Source of the DNA: Butyrivibrio hungatei DSM 14810
GTDB taxonomy: Bacteria > Bacillota > Clostridia > Lachnospirales > Lachnospiraceae
Assembly: GCF_900143205.1 (NCBI RefSeq)
Contig: NZ_FRDH01000003.1
Span: 434,001 to 498,000 of the forward strand
Direction of reading: 5' to 3'
DNA length: 64,000 nt
Under the pieces are notes generated by a model. That model worked only from the letters and a program-made list of their open reading frames with translations, did no database searches and was not told the origin of the DNA. The position numbers and the translations under genes are program-made. Below are positions 55,487 through 63,291 of the stretch, piece after piece. Within the stretch, counting starts at the first letter, position 1. Each line of letters starts with the position of its first letter.

Positions 55487-56122
55487 TTAAATTGTTTTTG
55501 CCGCCTCAAGTAAGTCCCTTGCAGCCTTCTCAGGATCCTCAGATTTCATGATCGCTGATACCACGCAAATACCTGCTATTGGCGCCCCTTTCAATATCTG
55601 AAGGTTACTGCTATTAAGTCCTCCTATGGCATTTGCAGGAATTGGTACTGCTCTGCAAATATCTTTTAATGTATCAACAGAAGTCAGCACTGTCTTAACC
55701 TTAGTGGTTGTTGGATAGATTGCTCCAACTCCCAGATAATCTGCTCCCTGCTCGTAGGCTATTTTTGCCTGTTCCACAGTCTTTGTGGTTGCTCCGATTA
55801 TCATCTTGTCGCCGACAATCTTTCTTGCTATATCTACAGGCATATCACTCTGTCCCAGATGAACTCCCTCCGCACCTATGGCCATAGCCACGTCCACGCG
55901 GTCATCTACCATAAGGGGAACGCCATACTTTTTAGTTACTTCATGAACCTTTTGTCCAAGCTCCATGTACTCTCTGGTGCTCTTATCCTTTTCCCTTATC
56001 TGCACCATAGTTACGCCGCCCTTTAATGCCCTCTCTATCTTTTCTAGGAAAAGAGCTTCTGTAAGGCCTGTACTATCTGTTACAAGGTAAAGTTTCATGC
56101 TGTCTTTATCTAGTCTCTCCAT
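55487..56122 (-). CDS. thiE: Thiamine-phosphate synthase
   Basis: 211 residues, TIM barrel. Motifs VTMVQIREKDKSTREY, PLMVDDRVDVAMAIGAEGVHLGQSD (in parts) and GVGAIYPTTTK are typical. Joins HMP-PP and thiazole phosphate to thiamine phosphate. ATG 56122 has AGGACGGG upstream; a second ATG eight codons on lacks a suitably spaced site. Confidence 0.96.
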   Translation of the reverse strand: MERLDKDSMKLYLVTDSTGLTEALFLEKIERALKGGVTMVQIREKDKSTREYMELGQKVHEVTKKYGVPLMVDDRVDVAMAIGAEGVHLGQSDMPVDIARKIVGDKMIIGATTKTVEQAKIAYEQGADYLGVGAIYPTTTKVKTVLTSVDTLKDICRAVPIPANAIGGLNSSNLQILKGAPIAGICVVSAIMKSEDPEKAARDLLEAAKTI

Positions 56123-56131
56123 TTTCCCGTC

Positions 56132-56950
56132 CTACTCTTTTCTTATCTTTGCTAGTTTTCTTATATCCTCATCCTGCAAAAGGCTTACTTCATCTAAAAG
56201 CTTTACTAAGAATGTTCCGCTTCCGACAGGTTCTTTAGCCGCTCTTTCTCCAGCAATTCCAAGGAACGCACAGGCTTCTGCCACAGCTTCAATATCTTCC
56301 TGGGCCGCTAAAAAGCTCGCACATATAGCACCTAACATACAGCCAGTACCAGTGATCATTCCTAGTTCTTTGACACCGTTAGCTACAGCATAAGTCCTCT
56401 CTGTGTCAGTAACTATGTCAGTTTTGCCGCTAGCAAGGATCACCGCATCAAGGTCCTTAGCTAGCTTTTTTGCTACGCTAGCGATATCTTCTGTATTTAA
56501 GGAAGCGTCGCCATCAACGCCGCTTCCCTTGTAGTTATCATCATATAAAGCCTTTATCTCGGAGTAATTTCCCTTTATCACCAGAAATGGCTTGGATTCC
56601 TGAGTAGTGCATATGCAATCCATCGCTGTGATCAGTTTCTTGTAAAAGAACTCTTTTCTAATGTCAGAGCAAGCCACTCCCACAGCATCCACAACTATTG
56701 GAATCCTTTTATAGAGCGCTGTCTCAAAGGACTTTCTCATGGCTTCCATTCTTACATCCGATATGTTTCCAAGATTTATCAAAAGAGCATCTGCGGAATT
56801 TGTGATCTCTACAACCTCTGCCGGATGCTCAGCCATGATAGGCCTTGCTCCAAGTCCCAGAACCGAATTTGCACATTGCATAATGGATATTGGATTTGTT
56901 ATGCAGTGGATCAGCTTATTACTGCACTTTAGCTTTTTTATGATTTCCAT
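56132..56950 (-). CDS. thiM: Hydroxyethylthiazole kinase
   Basis: 272 residues, ribokinase-like fold. HCITNPISIMQCANSVL at the N-terminus, VVDAVGVACSDIRKEF and the catalytic-loop MITGTGCMLGAICASFLA fit ThiM. Salvages the thiazole moiety of thiamine. No thiG/thiH/thiS is present here, which suggests thiazole is taken up or made elsewhere. The ATG follows the thiW stop directly (TAAATG). Confidence 0.96.
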   Translation of the reverse strand: MEIIKKLKCSNKLIHCITNPISIMQCANSVLGLGARPIMAEHPAEVVEITNSADALLINLGNISDVRMEAMRKSFETALYKRIPIVVDAVGVACSDIRKEFFYKKLITAMDCICTTQESKPFLVIKGNYSEIKALYDDNYKGSGVDGDASLNTEDIASVAKKLAKDLDAVILASGKTDIVTDTERTYAVANGVKELGMITGTGCMLGAICASFLAAQEDIEAVAEACAFLGIAGERAAKEPVGSGTFLVKLLDEVSLLQDEDIRKLAKIRKE

Positions 56951-57487
56951 TTAAGCCGCCTTATCTTCGCTTCTTGGTACGTCTTTTAATGCATCCTGAA
57001 TCTTCTTGAGCTGGCCTGTAGCCTTAAGTCTTAAAAGAAGCACAAATGCAATGCTTCCGCCGATCAAAGTTCCCATGATAAAGGATGGAACGTAAAAGAA
57101 CCATGTAAGGCCTTCTTTACCCCAAAGGTAGGTCATTACAGGATATGAAACGATTGCTCCGATGATACCTGTTCCAATGATCTCACCAAGAACTGCAGCT
57201 ATTATCTTGCCTTTTGATAATTTGTAGAAAATACCTGAAAGCGTAGCGCCAAACACTGCCCCAGTAAGCGCAAGGGGAGGAATCCCCATGATCATCATCC
57301 TGATAACACCTATCAGAACTGCGCAAAGAAATGCATAGGCAGGGCCCATAAACACTGCACATGTGACGTTGATAAGATGCGCCATAGGGCACATTCCCTC
57401 AACTCTTAGGATTGGTGATATTACAACTCCCAAAGCAACAAACATTGCAAGCATCACCATTCGTAGTAAGTAGTTACTTTTTTTCAT
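56951..57487 (-). CDS. thiW: ThiW, S component of thiazole ECF transporter
   Basis: 178 residues from the ATG at 57487 (AAGGAG eight bases upstream; an ATG two codons earlier sits too close to that site). Five to six membrane helices with RVEGMCPMAHLINVTCAVFMG and MGIPPLALTGAVFGATLSG typical of ThiW. It binds hydroxyethylthiazole and would use the shared ECF energy module encoded elsewhere. First gene behind the TPP riboswitch, next to thiM, which phosphorylates the same substrate. Confidence 0.93.
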   Translation of the reverse strand: MKKSNYLLRMVMLAMFVALGVVISPILRVEGMCPMAHLINVTCAVFMGPAYAFLCAVLIGVIRMMIMGIPPLALTGAVFGATLSGIFYKLSKGKIIAAVLGEIIGTGIIGAIVSYPVMTYLWGKEGLTWFFYVPSFIMGTLIGGSIAFVLLLRLKATGQLKKIQDALKDVPRSEDKAA

Positions 57488-57513
57488 AGCCATATCTCCT
57501 TGTGTTGTAGTGA

Positions 57514-57642
57514 GTGTGATAAGCAGACACAAACTCGAAAATACTTTGTATTTTCTCGTTCGTGTTGCTCGTCGTATACATGCATATACTTTTTCATGCA
57601 AGCATGAAAGTATATGCATGTGCACGACTCTGCTTATCACGG
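57514..57642. repeat. Cruciform-like palindromic segment in the thiW leader
   Basis: GTGATAAGCAGA (57516-57527) pairs with TCTGCTTATCAC (57629-57640). Inside are two further strong hairpins: ACACAAACTCGAAAATAC/GTATTTTCTCGTTCGTGT (57527-57564) and CATGCATATACTTT.../...AGTATATGCATG (57579-57621). This makes a compact three-way junction. It lies between the TPP aptamer and the thiW start. It lacks a U-tract, so it does not look like a standard terminator platform. Confidence 0.7.
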
Positions 57643-57696
57643 AAAACGGAAGCCACCATCTGGATAGCTTCCGCATAAATTCACTCCTACTAAAAC

Positions 57697-57785
57697 AAGG
57701 CATCCCTACGTTGGCATTATCCAAATCAGGTTCTCGGTCGAAGGTCACACCTTCCTCTCAGCCTGTACTACAAGCTCCCGTTTCT
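57697..57785 (-). promoter_or_regulatory. TPP riboswitch (THI element)
   Basis: On the minus strand the conserved parts are all present: GGGAGCTTGTAGTACAGGCTG with GAGAGG, then ACCTGATTTGGATAATGCC and the closing AACGTAGGGATGCC. Thiamine pyrophosphate binding should switch off thiW-thiM-thiE-thiD-thiC. The 210 nt from the aptamer to the thiW start is long and holds the palindromic segment above. Confidence 0.96.
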
Positions 57786-57801
57786 TTAGTTGTCTTATTT
57801 G

Positions 57802-57830
57802 TTATACACCAACCACAGCCCAGATGCAAT
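57802..57830 (-). promoter_or_regulatory. thi operon promoter
   Basis: Minus-strand -35 TTGCAT (57830-57825) and -10 TATAAC (57807-57802) with a 17-bp spacer, placing the transcript start just ahead of the TPP aptamer. Confidence 0.7.
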
Positions 57831-57889
57831 AGTCTTTATTACTTTTTTATCACCATTCGCAGCTTCAAGCTTTGGAGGGTGGTATAAAT

Positions 57890-59209
57890 TCAAGGCTTTT
57901 GATGTTCGCGGTGGGCGAAGTATAGAGGGATCAGCGTAAGGAGCACTACTATGAGTCCTGCGATGAAAACTGCGTTTGTAGGCAGGTACTCTGTGAAGCC
58001 GAACTCATCTACGAATTCTCCACTGTTTTTGATGACAGGATTGGAAATGAGGGGTGCGATCACCATAGGTATCAATACGTAAAAGACGATTCGGATACCC
58101 TCAAACTGACCTCTTGAGTCCTCCGGATACAAGCGCTTGGACCACACTGTGATGGTCTGTAAAAAGAGGATATATCCGATACCTACAAACAACATTCCTG
58201 CCATAAGGTTAGGATTCCATACAGTGCTTGGATCAACATTTGTAGGTGATACCAAAAGTCCGATAATAAGAAGACCAATGGAATTAAGAATTATAGCTGC
58301 AAATATAAGTAGTGATGACCTATCAGCCTTTATAAGCTTAATAGCTGGAATTGTAACAAACATGGCTACAATAAGTCCCACACCCTCTATAAGTCCCATG
58401 GTATCAGCTGTAAAACCAAGGTAATAGATCATGAAGTTACCAAGATGTGAGAAATATACATTAAAAGAGATGAAGTATACCGCAAGCATCAGGTTTACAA
58501 ATACAAGTTCTCTGTGCTGTAGATATGCTTTTAAGTTAAATATTGAAAAGAACTGCTCTGAGAAAGAACCCTTTATAGAAGGCTTTAGGTTATCCACATC
58601 CTTCATTCCAAACAGTGATATTATCCCCAAAAGAATCACACTTCCACCAATAACAGTAAAGAGTCTCATGTAGTTATCATCTGCGCCAACAAGAAGTCCA
58701 CCAACTATAGTTCCTACAATTGTTCCTATTACAGGCTGAACTGCAAGTGCAGCTCCAAGTGCTCCCGAATTGTCAGGAGTCATATGATCATTGATCCAGG
58801 CATTAAAACCTATATCATTTCCCATAGATCCAAAGAAGCTCATGATGGCGTCTGCTGCCACAACAGCAAATGCGATTCCAATAAGCGCAGAATTGCTGCC
58901 CTTATTCATAAACTCTGTTGTTCCAAAGAGGATAGTGAAGATTCCCCAGAGAATGTAACCAACAGATACAAGCGTCTTTCTATTACCCTTTCTGTCAGAT
59001 ACACATCCAAAAAGAAATGTAGAAACTGTAGTTGCCGCCGCAGATATAGCCAGCATCCACGAAATGATAGTTGGGTCCTTGGCAATCTTGGCATACACAA
59101 AGGTATTAAACCATTGATTCTCCATGTTCCAACACAGCTGTCCCGCAAGACCAAGGAGCCATATCAAAGCCCAAAATCCAATACTGCTTTTTGCATTATT
59201 TTTCCCCAT
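57890..59209 (-). CDS. Major facilitator superfamily transporter
   Basis: 439 residues, twelve membrane helices. MFS loop 2-3 motif as FGCVSDRKGNRKTLV (about 67-81). N- and C-terminal six-helix halves with a central cytosolic loop near 210-225. Resembles the GPH-like/sugar group by layout, but substrate cannot be assigned. Five bases downstream of the XRE regulator gene and so probably controlled by it. Confidence 0.85.
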   Translation of the reverse strand: MGKNNAKSSIGFWALIWLLGLAGQLCWNMENQWFNTFVYAKIAKDPTIISWMLAISAAATTVSTFLFGCVSDRKGNRKTLVSVGYILWGIFTILFGTTEFMNKGSNSALIGIAFAVVAADAIMSFFGSMGNDIGFNAWINDHMTPDNSGALGAALAVQPVIGTIVGTIVGGLLVGADDNYMRLFTVIGGSVILLGIISLFGMKDVDNLKPSIKGSFSEQFFSIFNLKAYLQHRELVFVNLMLAVYFISFNVYFSHLGNFMIYYLGFTADTMGLIEGVGLIVAMFVTIPAIKLIKADRSSLLIFAAIILNSIGLLIIGLLVSPTNVDPSTVWNPNLMAGMLFVGIGYILFLQTITVWSKRLYPEDSRGQFEGIRIVFYVLIPMVIAPLISNPVIKNSGEFVDEFGFTEYLPTNAVFIAGLIVVLLTLIPLYFAHREHQKP

Positions 59210-59214
59210 ATTAG

Positions 59215-59526
59215 TTACCCCCTTTTAATAAAAGATAAGCTTTCTGCCCTTCCTTCATCTAATATCTCGAGTAATCGATACGCCGGTCCAGTAGGATGTG
59301 TTCTGCCAAGCTCCCAAGCCTCAACCGTTTTCTTGGATATCCCCATATAACTAGCAAAAACGCTCTGGGTCATACCTGCTCTATTTCTTATCTCTTTTAT
59401 ATCCTCATTTGAGTACTTTTTAACCGGCTCAATAACATATGTCGTAGTCTTTGCCTTCCCCAGACCTTTCTCATATGCTATCGCCTCTTGTAACCCTTCT
59501 TGCAAATCGTCAAATAGTGAGCTCAT
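59215..59526 (-). CDS. XRE/HigA-like transcriptional regulator
   Basis: 103 residues from the ATG at 59526 (AGGAGG six bases upstream). N-terminal ~45 residues are a dimer/adaptor part, followed by an HTH (about 45-95): IKEIRNRAGMTQSVFASYMG and SKKTVEAWELGRTHPTG. This form is common among NadS/HigA-type antitoxins, but no toxin gene is next to it; an MFS gene follows instead. A palindrome inside its own promoter suggests autoregulation. Confidence 0.85.
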   Translation of the reverse strand: MSSLFDDLQEGLQEAIAYEKGLGKAKTTTYVIEPVKKYSNEDIKEIRNRAGMTQSVFASYMGISKKTVEAWELGRTHPTGPAYRLLEILDEGRAESLSFIKRG

Positions 59527-59601
59527 ATTCACCTCCTATTTCTGGCTGCCTCTTCTTTCAAGGATTTAACAAGTTTCTTATAAATATCCCCCTCATATTT
59601 T

Positions 59602-59630
59602 ATGGTATACCCTACATTGTAGGGTGTCAA
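59602..59630 (-). promoter_or_regulatory. Promoter with operator palindrome for the XRE-MFS operon
   Basis: Minus-strand -35 TTGACA (59630-59625), 17-bp spacer, -10 TACCAT (59607-59602). The spacer is almost filled by the perfect 17-bp palindrome ACCCTACA-T-TGTAGGGT (59609-59625). Binding here would block RNA polymerase. The -35 overlaps the MATE gene stop codon (59627-59629), so the two units are tightly packed. Confidence 0.75.
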
Positions 59631-60958
59631 TCAAATATCTCTTTCCACAAAAATACCTTAAACAGTACAAACGCTACAACAGTGGTGAATATATCCGATA
59701 CAAACTGAGCGGATATAACACCGTTTAATCCCATTGCCATAGAGAGAATTATCATAACCGGTAAGAACACAATTCCCTGCCTGCATGCAGACAACACAAA
59801 TGCTCCAGTAGCCTTGCCTGTTGCCTGGAAGGAACATATTACAATAAGACATACGCCCATAAGAGGCATTCCTAGAAGCTGCATTCTGAGCATCATTACG
59901 CCCATCTTTATCATCTCAGGGTCAGTCAGGAATCTAGCGATAAGCCCATTTGCAAATGCAGATAAAAGAACCAAGAACACAATTCCAGTTCCGCCAGTAA
60001 CAGCCATTCCGAAAGCCAATATCTTTTTTAATCTATCCTTAAGCCCAGCACCGTAGTTGTAGCCAATAAGTGGCTGTCCACCAAAAGCAAGACCTACGAT
60101 CACCAGAAGCGCTATATTAACGATCTTGAGCACAATTCCCATTATAGCTATATTGTCATCACCGTATGGCTGAAGGAATCTGTTAGTAAGTGTAATACCT
60201 ACTGTCTGCATAAGGTTTGTGATACTTGAAGGAAGCCCGATAGCAAGTATACTTCCAAAGGATACCGCATCAATACTAAACTGCCTAAAATCCATAGAAA
60301 GAACATTGCTCTTCTTTACAATAATTACCACAAAGAAGATACATGTCACGATATATCCAATAACTGTAGCAATAGCTGCACCTGCTGCCCCCATTCCAAG
60401 TCCAAAGATAAATATTGGATCAAGGATCATGTTTACAACTGTTCCAACGATGGAACCGATCATGGACTGTAGTGACATTCCCTCTGCTCTTAATAGGTTA
60501 GATGGAACAAGTGAAAAGATAACAAAGGTTGATCCAAGTATAAGCCATGAATAGTACTGATCAGCGTAAGTATAAGTCTGAGCGGTAGAACCTAATACCA
60601 TAAGTATCTGCTTTTTAAAAGCAAGCATGATTACTGTAAATACTAAACCTGTAATGATCGCACTATAAAAGCACAGAACACTCTTCTTTCTAGCATCATC
60701 TGTATCGTGAGCTCCAAGAATTCTAGATATAACAGAGCTTCCACCAATACCAAATATATCTCCTATTGCCAAAAGAAGTGTGAAAAGTGGCGCACATAGT
60801 GATATTCCTGCAATTAAATTAGTATTTCCTGTAAGGGCAATGAAATAGGTGTCCACTAGATTGTAAACAAGGGTCACAACCATTCCCATTACTACAGGAA
60901 GTGCCATTTTCATATAGGCCTTTGGAATAGCTTCTTTTTCAAATAAATCGTTTTGCAT
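59627..60958 (-). CDS. MATE-family efflux transporter
   Basis: 443 residues from the ATG at 60958 (GAGGTCAGTT upstream). Twelve membrane helices in two similar halves. Family features include MVVTLVYNLVDTYFIALTGN and GIGGSSVISRILGAHDT in the first half, and VGLAFGGQPLIGYNYGAG in the second. Sodium- or proton-driven multidrug export. Preceded by a leader that ends in an intrinsic terminator, so expression is probably attenuated. Confidence 0.92.
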   Translation of the reverse strand: MQNDLFEKEAIPKAYMKMALPVVMGMVVTLVYNLVDTYFIALTGNTNLIAGISLCAPLFTLLLAIGDIFGIGGSSVISRILGAHDTDDARKKSVLCFYSAIITGLVFTVIMLAFKKQILMVLGSTAQTYTYADQYYSWLILGSTFVIFSLVPSNLLRAEGMSLQSMIGSIVGTVVNMILDPIFIFGLGMGAAGAAIATVIGYIVTCIFFVVIIVKKSNVLSMDFRQFSIDAVSFGSILAIGLPSSITNLMQTVGITLTNRFLQPYGDDNIAIMGIVLKIVNIALLVIVGLAFGGQPLIGYNYGAGLKDRLKKILAFGMAVTGGTGIVFLVLLSAFANGLIARFLTDPEMIKMGVMMLRMQLLGMPLMGVCLIVICSFQATGKATGAFVLSACRQGIVFLPVMIILSMAMGLNGVISAQFVSDIFTTVVAFVLFKVFLWKEIFD

Positions 60959-60992
60959 AACTGACCTCACTAAAACATATTATTAAAACAAA

Positions 60993-61075
60993 AAATCCAT
61001 AACCCGCTAGGATTATGGATTTCCGTACCGTGGCAGAATCTCTTCCGCCCTACTAACAATATTTTCAACGGGGTT
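60993..61075 (-). promoter_or_regulatory. Attenuator-like structured leader of the MATE gene
   Basis: Read on the minus strand: CCCCGTTGA, then a hairpin GGCGGAA-GAGA-TTCTGCC (GNRA loop; 61031-61048), then ACGGTACGG able to close on CCCCGT. A terminator follows: AAATCCATAATCC (61022-61010) with GGGTTATGGATTT (61005-60993) and a T-run. This is the layout of a riboswitch with transcription termination. I cannot match it to a known aptamer class. Confidence 0.6.
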
Positions 61076-61198
61076 TATGCTACCATTACAATTTTTAATT
61101 GTCAAACCTTTTATCTTAGGATCTCATCAATCCTTGCTTTTTCTTTGTAGTCCTTGTCAAATTGAGCCACCTCCGTTATCTATAATTATACCTATATA

Positions 61199-61207
61199 TG
61201 CTATAAT
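61199..61207 (+). promoter_or_regulatory. Extended -10 promoter of cyclic-nucleotide-binding gene
   Basis: TGCTATAAT is a perfect extended -10, 58 bp ahead of the start codon. The -35 region has no good match, as is usual for extended -10 promoters. The remaining part of 61076-61198 shows no gene. Confidence 0.6.
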
Positions 61208-61264
61208 ATAGAATATAAACTATCGTTTTTTCACAGTTTCTTTTTCCAATACGAGGGTACGAAT

Positions 61265-61738
61265 ATGTTGATGAAGATACCTGAAGGTACTGTCATAATC
61301 CGCGAAGGCGAAGTAAATATGGACATGTACAAGATAATAAGTGGAAATGCAGAAGTATACACAGGTTATGGTACAGATAAAGAGGCCATTCTTGGTATTC
61401 TTTCAAAAGACGATTATTTTGGAGAGATGGGGCTTTTGACTCAGAAGCCAGCAATATACACTGTTGTGGCATTCAATGACATGGCGGTCATGAGGATTAC
61501 TCTTGCAGATATCGACGAATACATTAAGAGTAATCATCACGACACCTTCGTCATCATGAAGAAAATGGCTGAATCCATGTACAACATGAAATACAGCATG
61601 GATATGTTCGTAAAAGACGTGGCTGAGGGCCGCGTGGATGTTAGAGAAAAGAACTATCAAGGGTTCTTTTCAAATCAATTTGCCAAGTACAATGTTCGCG
61701 GCGAAGTCGCCGGAACAAAGTACGAGAAAAAGAAATAA
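61265..61738 (+). CDS. Stand-alone cyclic nucleotide-binding domain protein
   Basis: 157 residues: a CNB (cupin-like) domain at about 1-115 with IPEGTVIIREGEVNMDMYKI, GYFGEMGLL-type phosphate-binding loop (YFGEMGLLTQKPAIYTVVA), then a helix. No HTH follows; the C-terminus is short and basic (GTKYEKKK). So it is not a Crp-type regulator but a sensor or adaptor. Usual nucleotide-binding Arg is not evident (KPAIYTV instead of RxA), so the ligand is uncertain. Convergent with the AAA gene. Confidence 0.8.
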   Translation: MLMKIPEGTVIIREGEVNMDMYKIISGNAEVYTGYGTDKEAILGILSKDDYFGEMGLLTQKPAIYTVVAFNDMAVMRITLADIDEYIKSNHHDTFVIMKKMAESMYNMKYSMDMFVKDVAEGRVDVREKNYQGFFSNQFAKYNVRGEVAGTKYEKKK

Positions 61739-61744
61739 GATCTA

Positions 61745-63247
61745 TCAAGTAAGCTCATAAACAAGGTTTCTAAGCTCCTGCTTTCTGTCATTAAGAAGCA
61801 GGAGCTTATTATAATTGTAATAAGCTTCATTACCTGTATCCTTAACAAATTTAAGGCTATAATATGCGTTAGAAAGCTCAGTGATGAAGATTACCATCTC
61901 CTGGCTGCCAGTCAGAGACTCTGGATTGCCAAAAGTCTCTTCAACAAATTCAAAGCTGTGTGTCAGGTGAGTGTCTGTAGCCTTGATCCTGGCCTGGCGG
62001 GCATCTTCTCTTTCAGTGAACCATTTCTTGGCATAGTCTATGACACTGCTTCCACCAGAAGCCTCGCGTTCCAGCAATTCAGACAGTTCTCTGATCAGAC
62101 TAATTGCAAGCCTTCTTACCTTCTCATCATCCCTGCTGATCATGTCTGCTTCTGCCTCTGCATCCAAGGCACTTTCCATATCACCTGCAACAGCGCCAAA
62201 ATCAACTACATCACTTTCAGAAGCCATTTCTTTTATCTTCTCAAATAATATCTTCTGAACAGCCTGATCTTTAGCATAATCTCTAAACTCATCCATGAGC
62301 TTATCTGTAAGAAGCCCCAGGATACTTAGTTTTTCATCAAAAGAGCCATTTCTTAAAGCTTCTTTATTTTCAGGGAATCTTCCTTCCAGGATATCAGGAA
62401 TCTTGTAAAGCTCATTGTACCTGCGATACAGTTCATAGTAATCAGCAAAATCCCTTGCTATCTCTGTGTTTTGAAGATACTGACTTGTAAGATTCTCATT
62501 AACTTCAATGCCAAGCTTTTCGTTAACCTTGATGATCCTTGAAAGATCCTCCCAGCCTCTTGCTGTAACAAAACTTCTGCCGTTTACATCAGTCTTTATG
62601 CTGTAGAAATTCTCTTTTTTGATTTCAAGGTATGACAAAATAGAGCCGTGAACACCTGCCTTGTAGGCATATTCCTTCCAGGCATCAAAATCCTCATCGA
62701 TATTGATCTGGCGCACTCTATCAAGAGTTACGATATCAAAATCCCTTACAGACTTATTGTACTGAGGAGGGTTTCCGGCTGTTACAATGATGTAACCTTC
62801 AGGAAGCTTATGACTTCCAAAGGTCTTGTACTGTAAAAATTGCAGCATGGTTGGAGCAAGAGTCTCAGATACGCAGTTGATCTCATCAAGGAAAAGAATT
62901 CCTTCTTTTACCTTAGACTTCTCGATCTGCTCGTAAACAGCTCCAATTATCTCACTCATGGTGTACTCAGTAACAGAATACTCTTTTCCTCCATAGCTCT
63001 TTTCAGAGATCTTTGGAAGACCAATGGCACTCTGCCTTGTGTGATGGGTTATAGTATAGGACACAAGTCCTATACCAAGCTCGTGGGCAATCTGCTCCAT
63101 AACGGCTGTTTTACCGATTCCGGGAGGTCCCATGAGAAGGATTGGTCTTTGTTTTTCAACAGGAATCTCATACTGACCTGCTTCATCCTTTAAAAGGTAT
63201 GCCCTGACGGCGTTTTTTACCTCGTTTTTGGCTTCATCGATATTCAT
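61745..63247 (-). CDS. MoxR-like AAA+ ATPase, second system
   Basis: 500 residues. AAA core with Walker A LLMGPPGIGKTAVMEQI (about 34-50), Walker B GILFLDEINCVSETL and sensor VTAGNPPQYNKSVRDFD. A long helical C-terminal part (about 250-500) follows, larger than in MoxR proper. Encoded 44 bp after the VWA-like/DUF2201 gene, its usual partner. Role: chaperone-type ATPase acting with the VWA protein; substrate unknown. Confidence 0.88.
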   Translation of the reverse strand: MNIDEAKNEVKNAVRAYLLKDEAGQYEIPVEKQRPILLMGPPGIGKTAVMEQIAHELGIGLVSYTITHHTRQSAIGLPKISEKSYGGKEYSVTEYTMSEIIGAVYEQIEKSKVKEGILFLDEINCVSETLAPTMLQFLQYKTFGSHKLPEGYIIVTAGNPPQYNKSVRDFDIVTLDRVRQINIDEDFDAWKEYAYKAGVHGSILSYLEIKKENFYSIKTDVNGRSFVTARGWEDLSRIIKVNEKLGIEVNENLTSQYLQNTEIARDFADYYELYRRYNELYKIPDILEGRFPENKEALRNGSFDEKLSILGLLTDKLMDEFRDYAKDQAVQKILFEKIKEMASESDVVDFGAVAGDMESALDAEAEADMISRDDEKVRRLAISLIRELSELLEREASGGSSVIDYAKKWFTEREDARQARIKATDTHLTHSFEFVEETFGNPESLTGSQEMVIFITELSNAYYSLKFVKDTGNEAYYNYNKLLLLNDRKQELRNLVYELT

Positions 63248-63291
63248 AACAAATATTCTCCATCTGATAATGATCTTGCTGATATATCATT

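Noticed and set aside
57488-57748. N-terminal extension of thiW
   Set aside because: The frame is open through the TPP riboswitch region, but the extension translates the aptamer and palindrome; the ATG at 57487 has the ribosome binding site.
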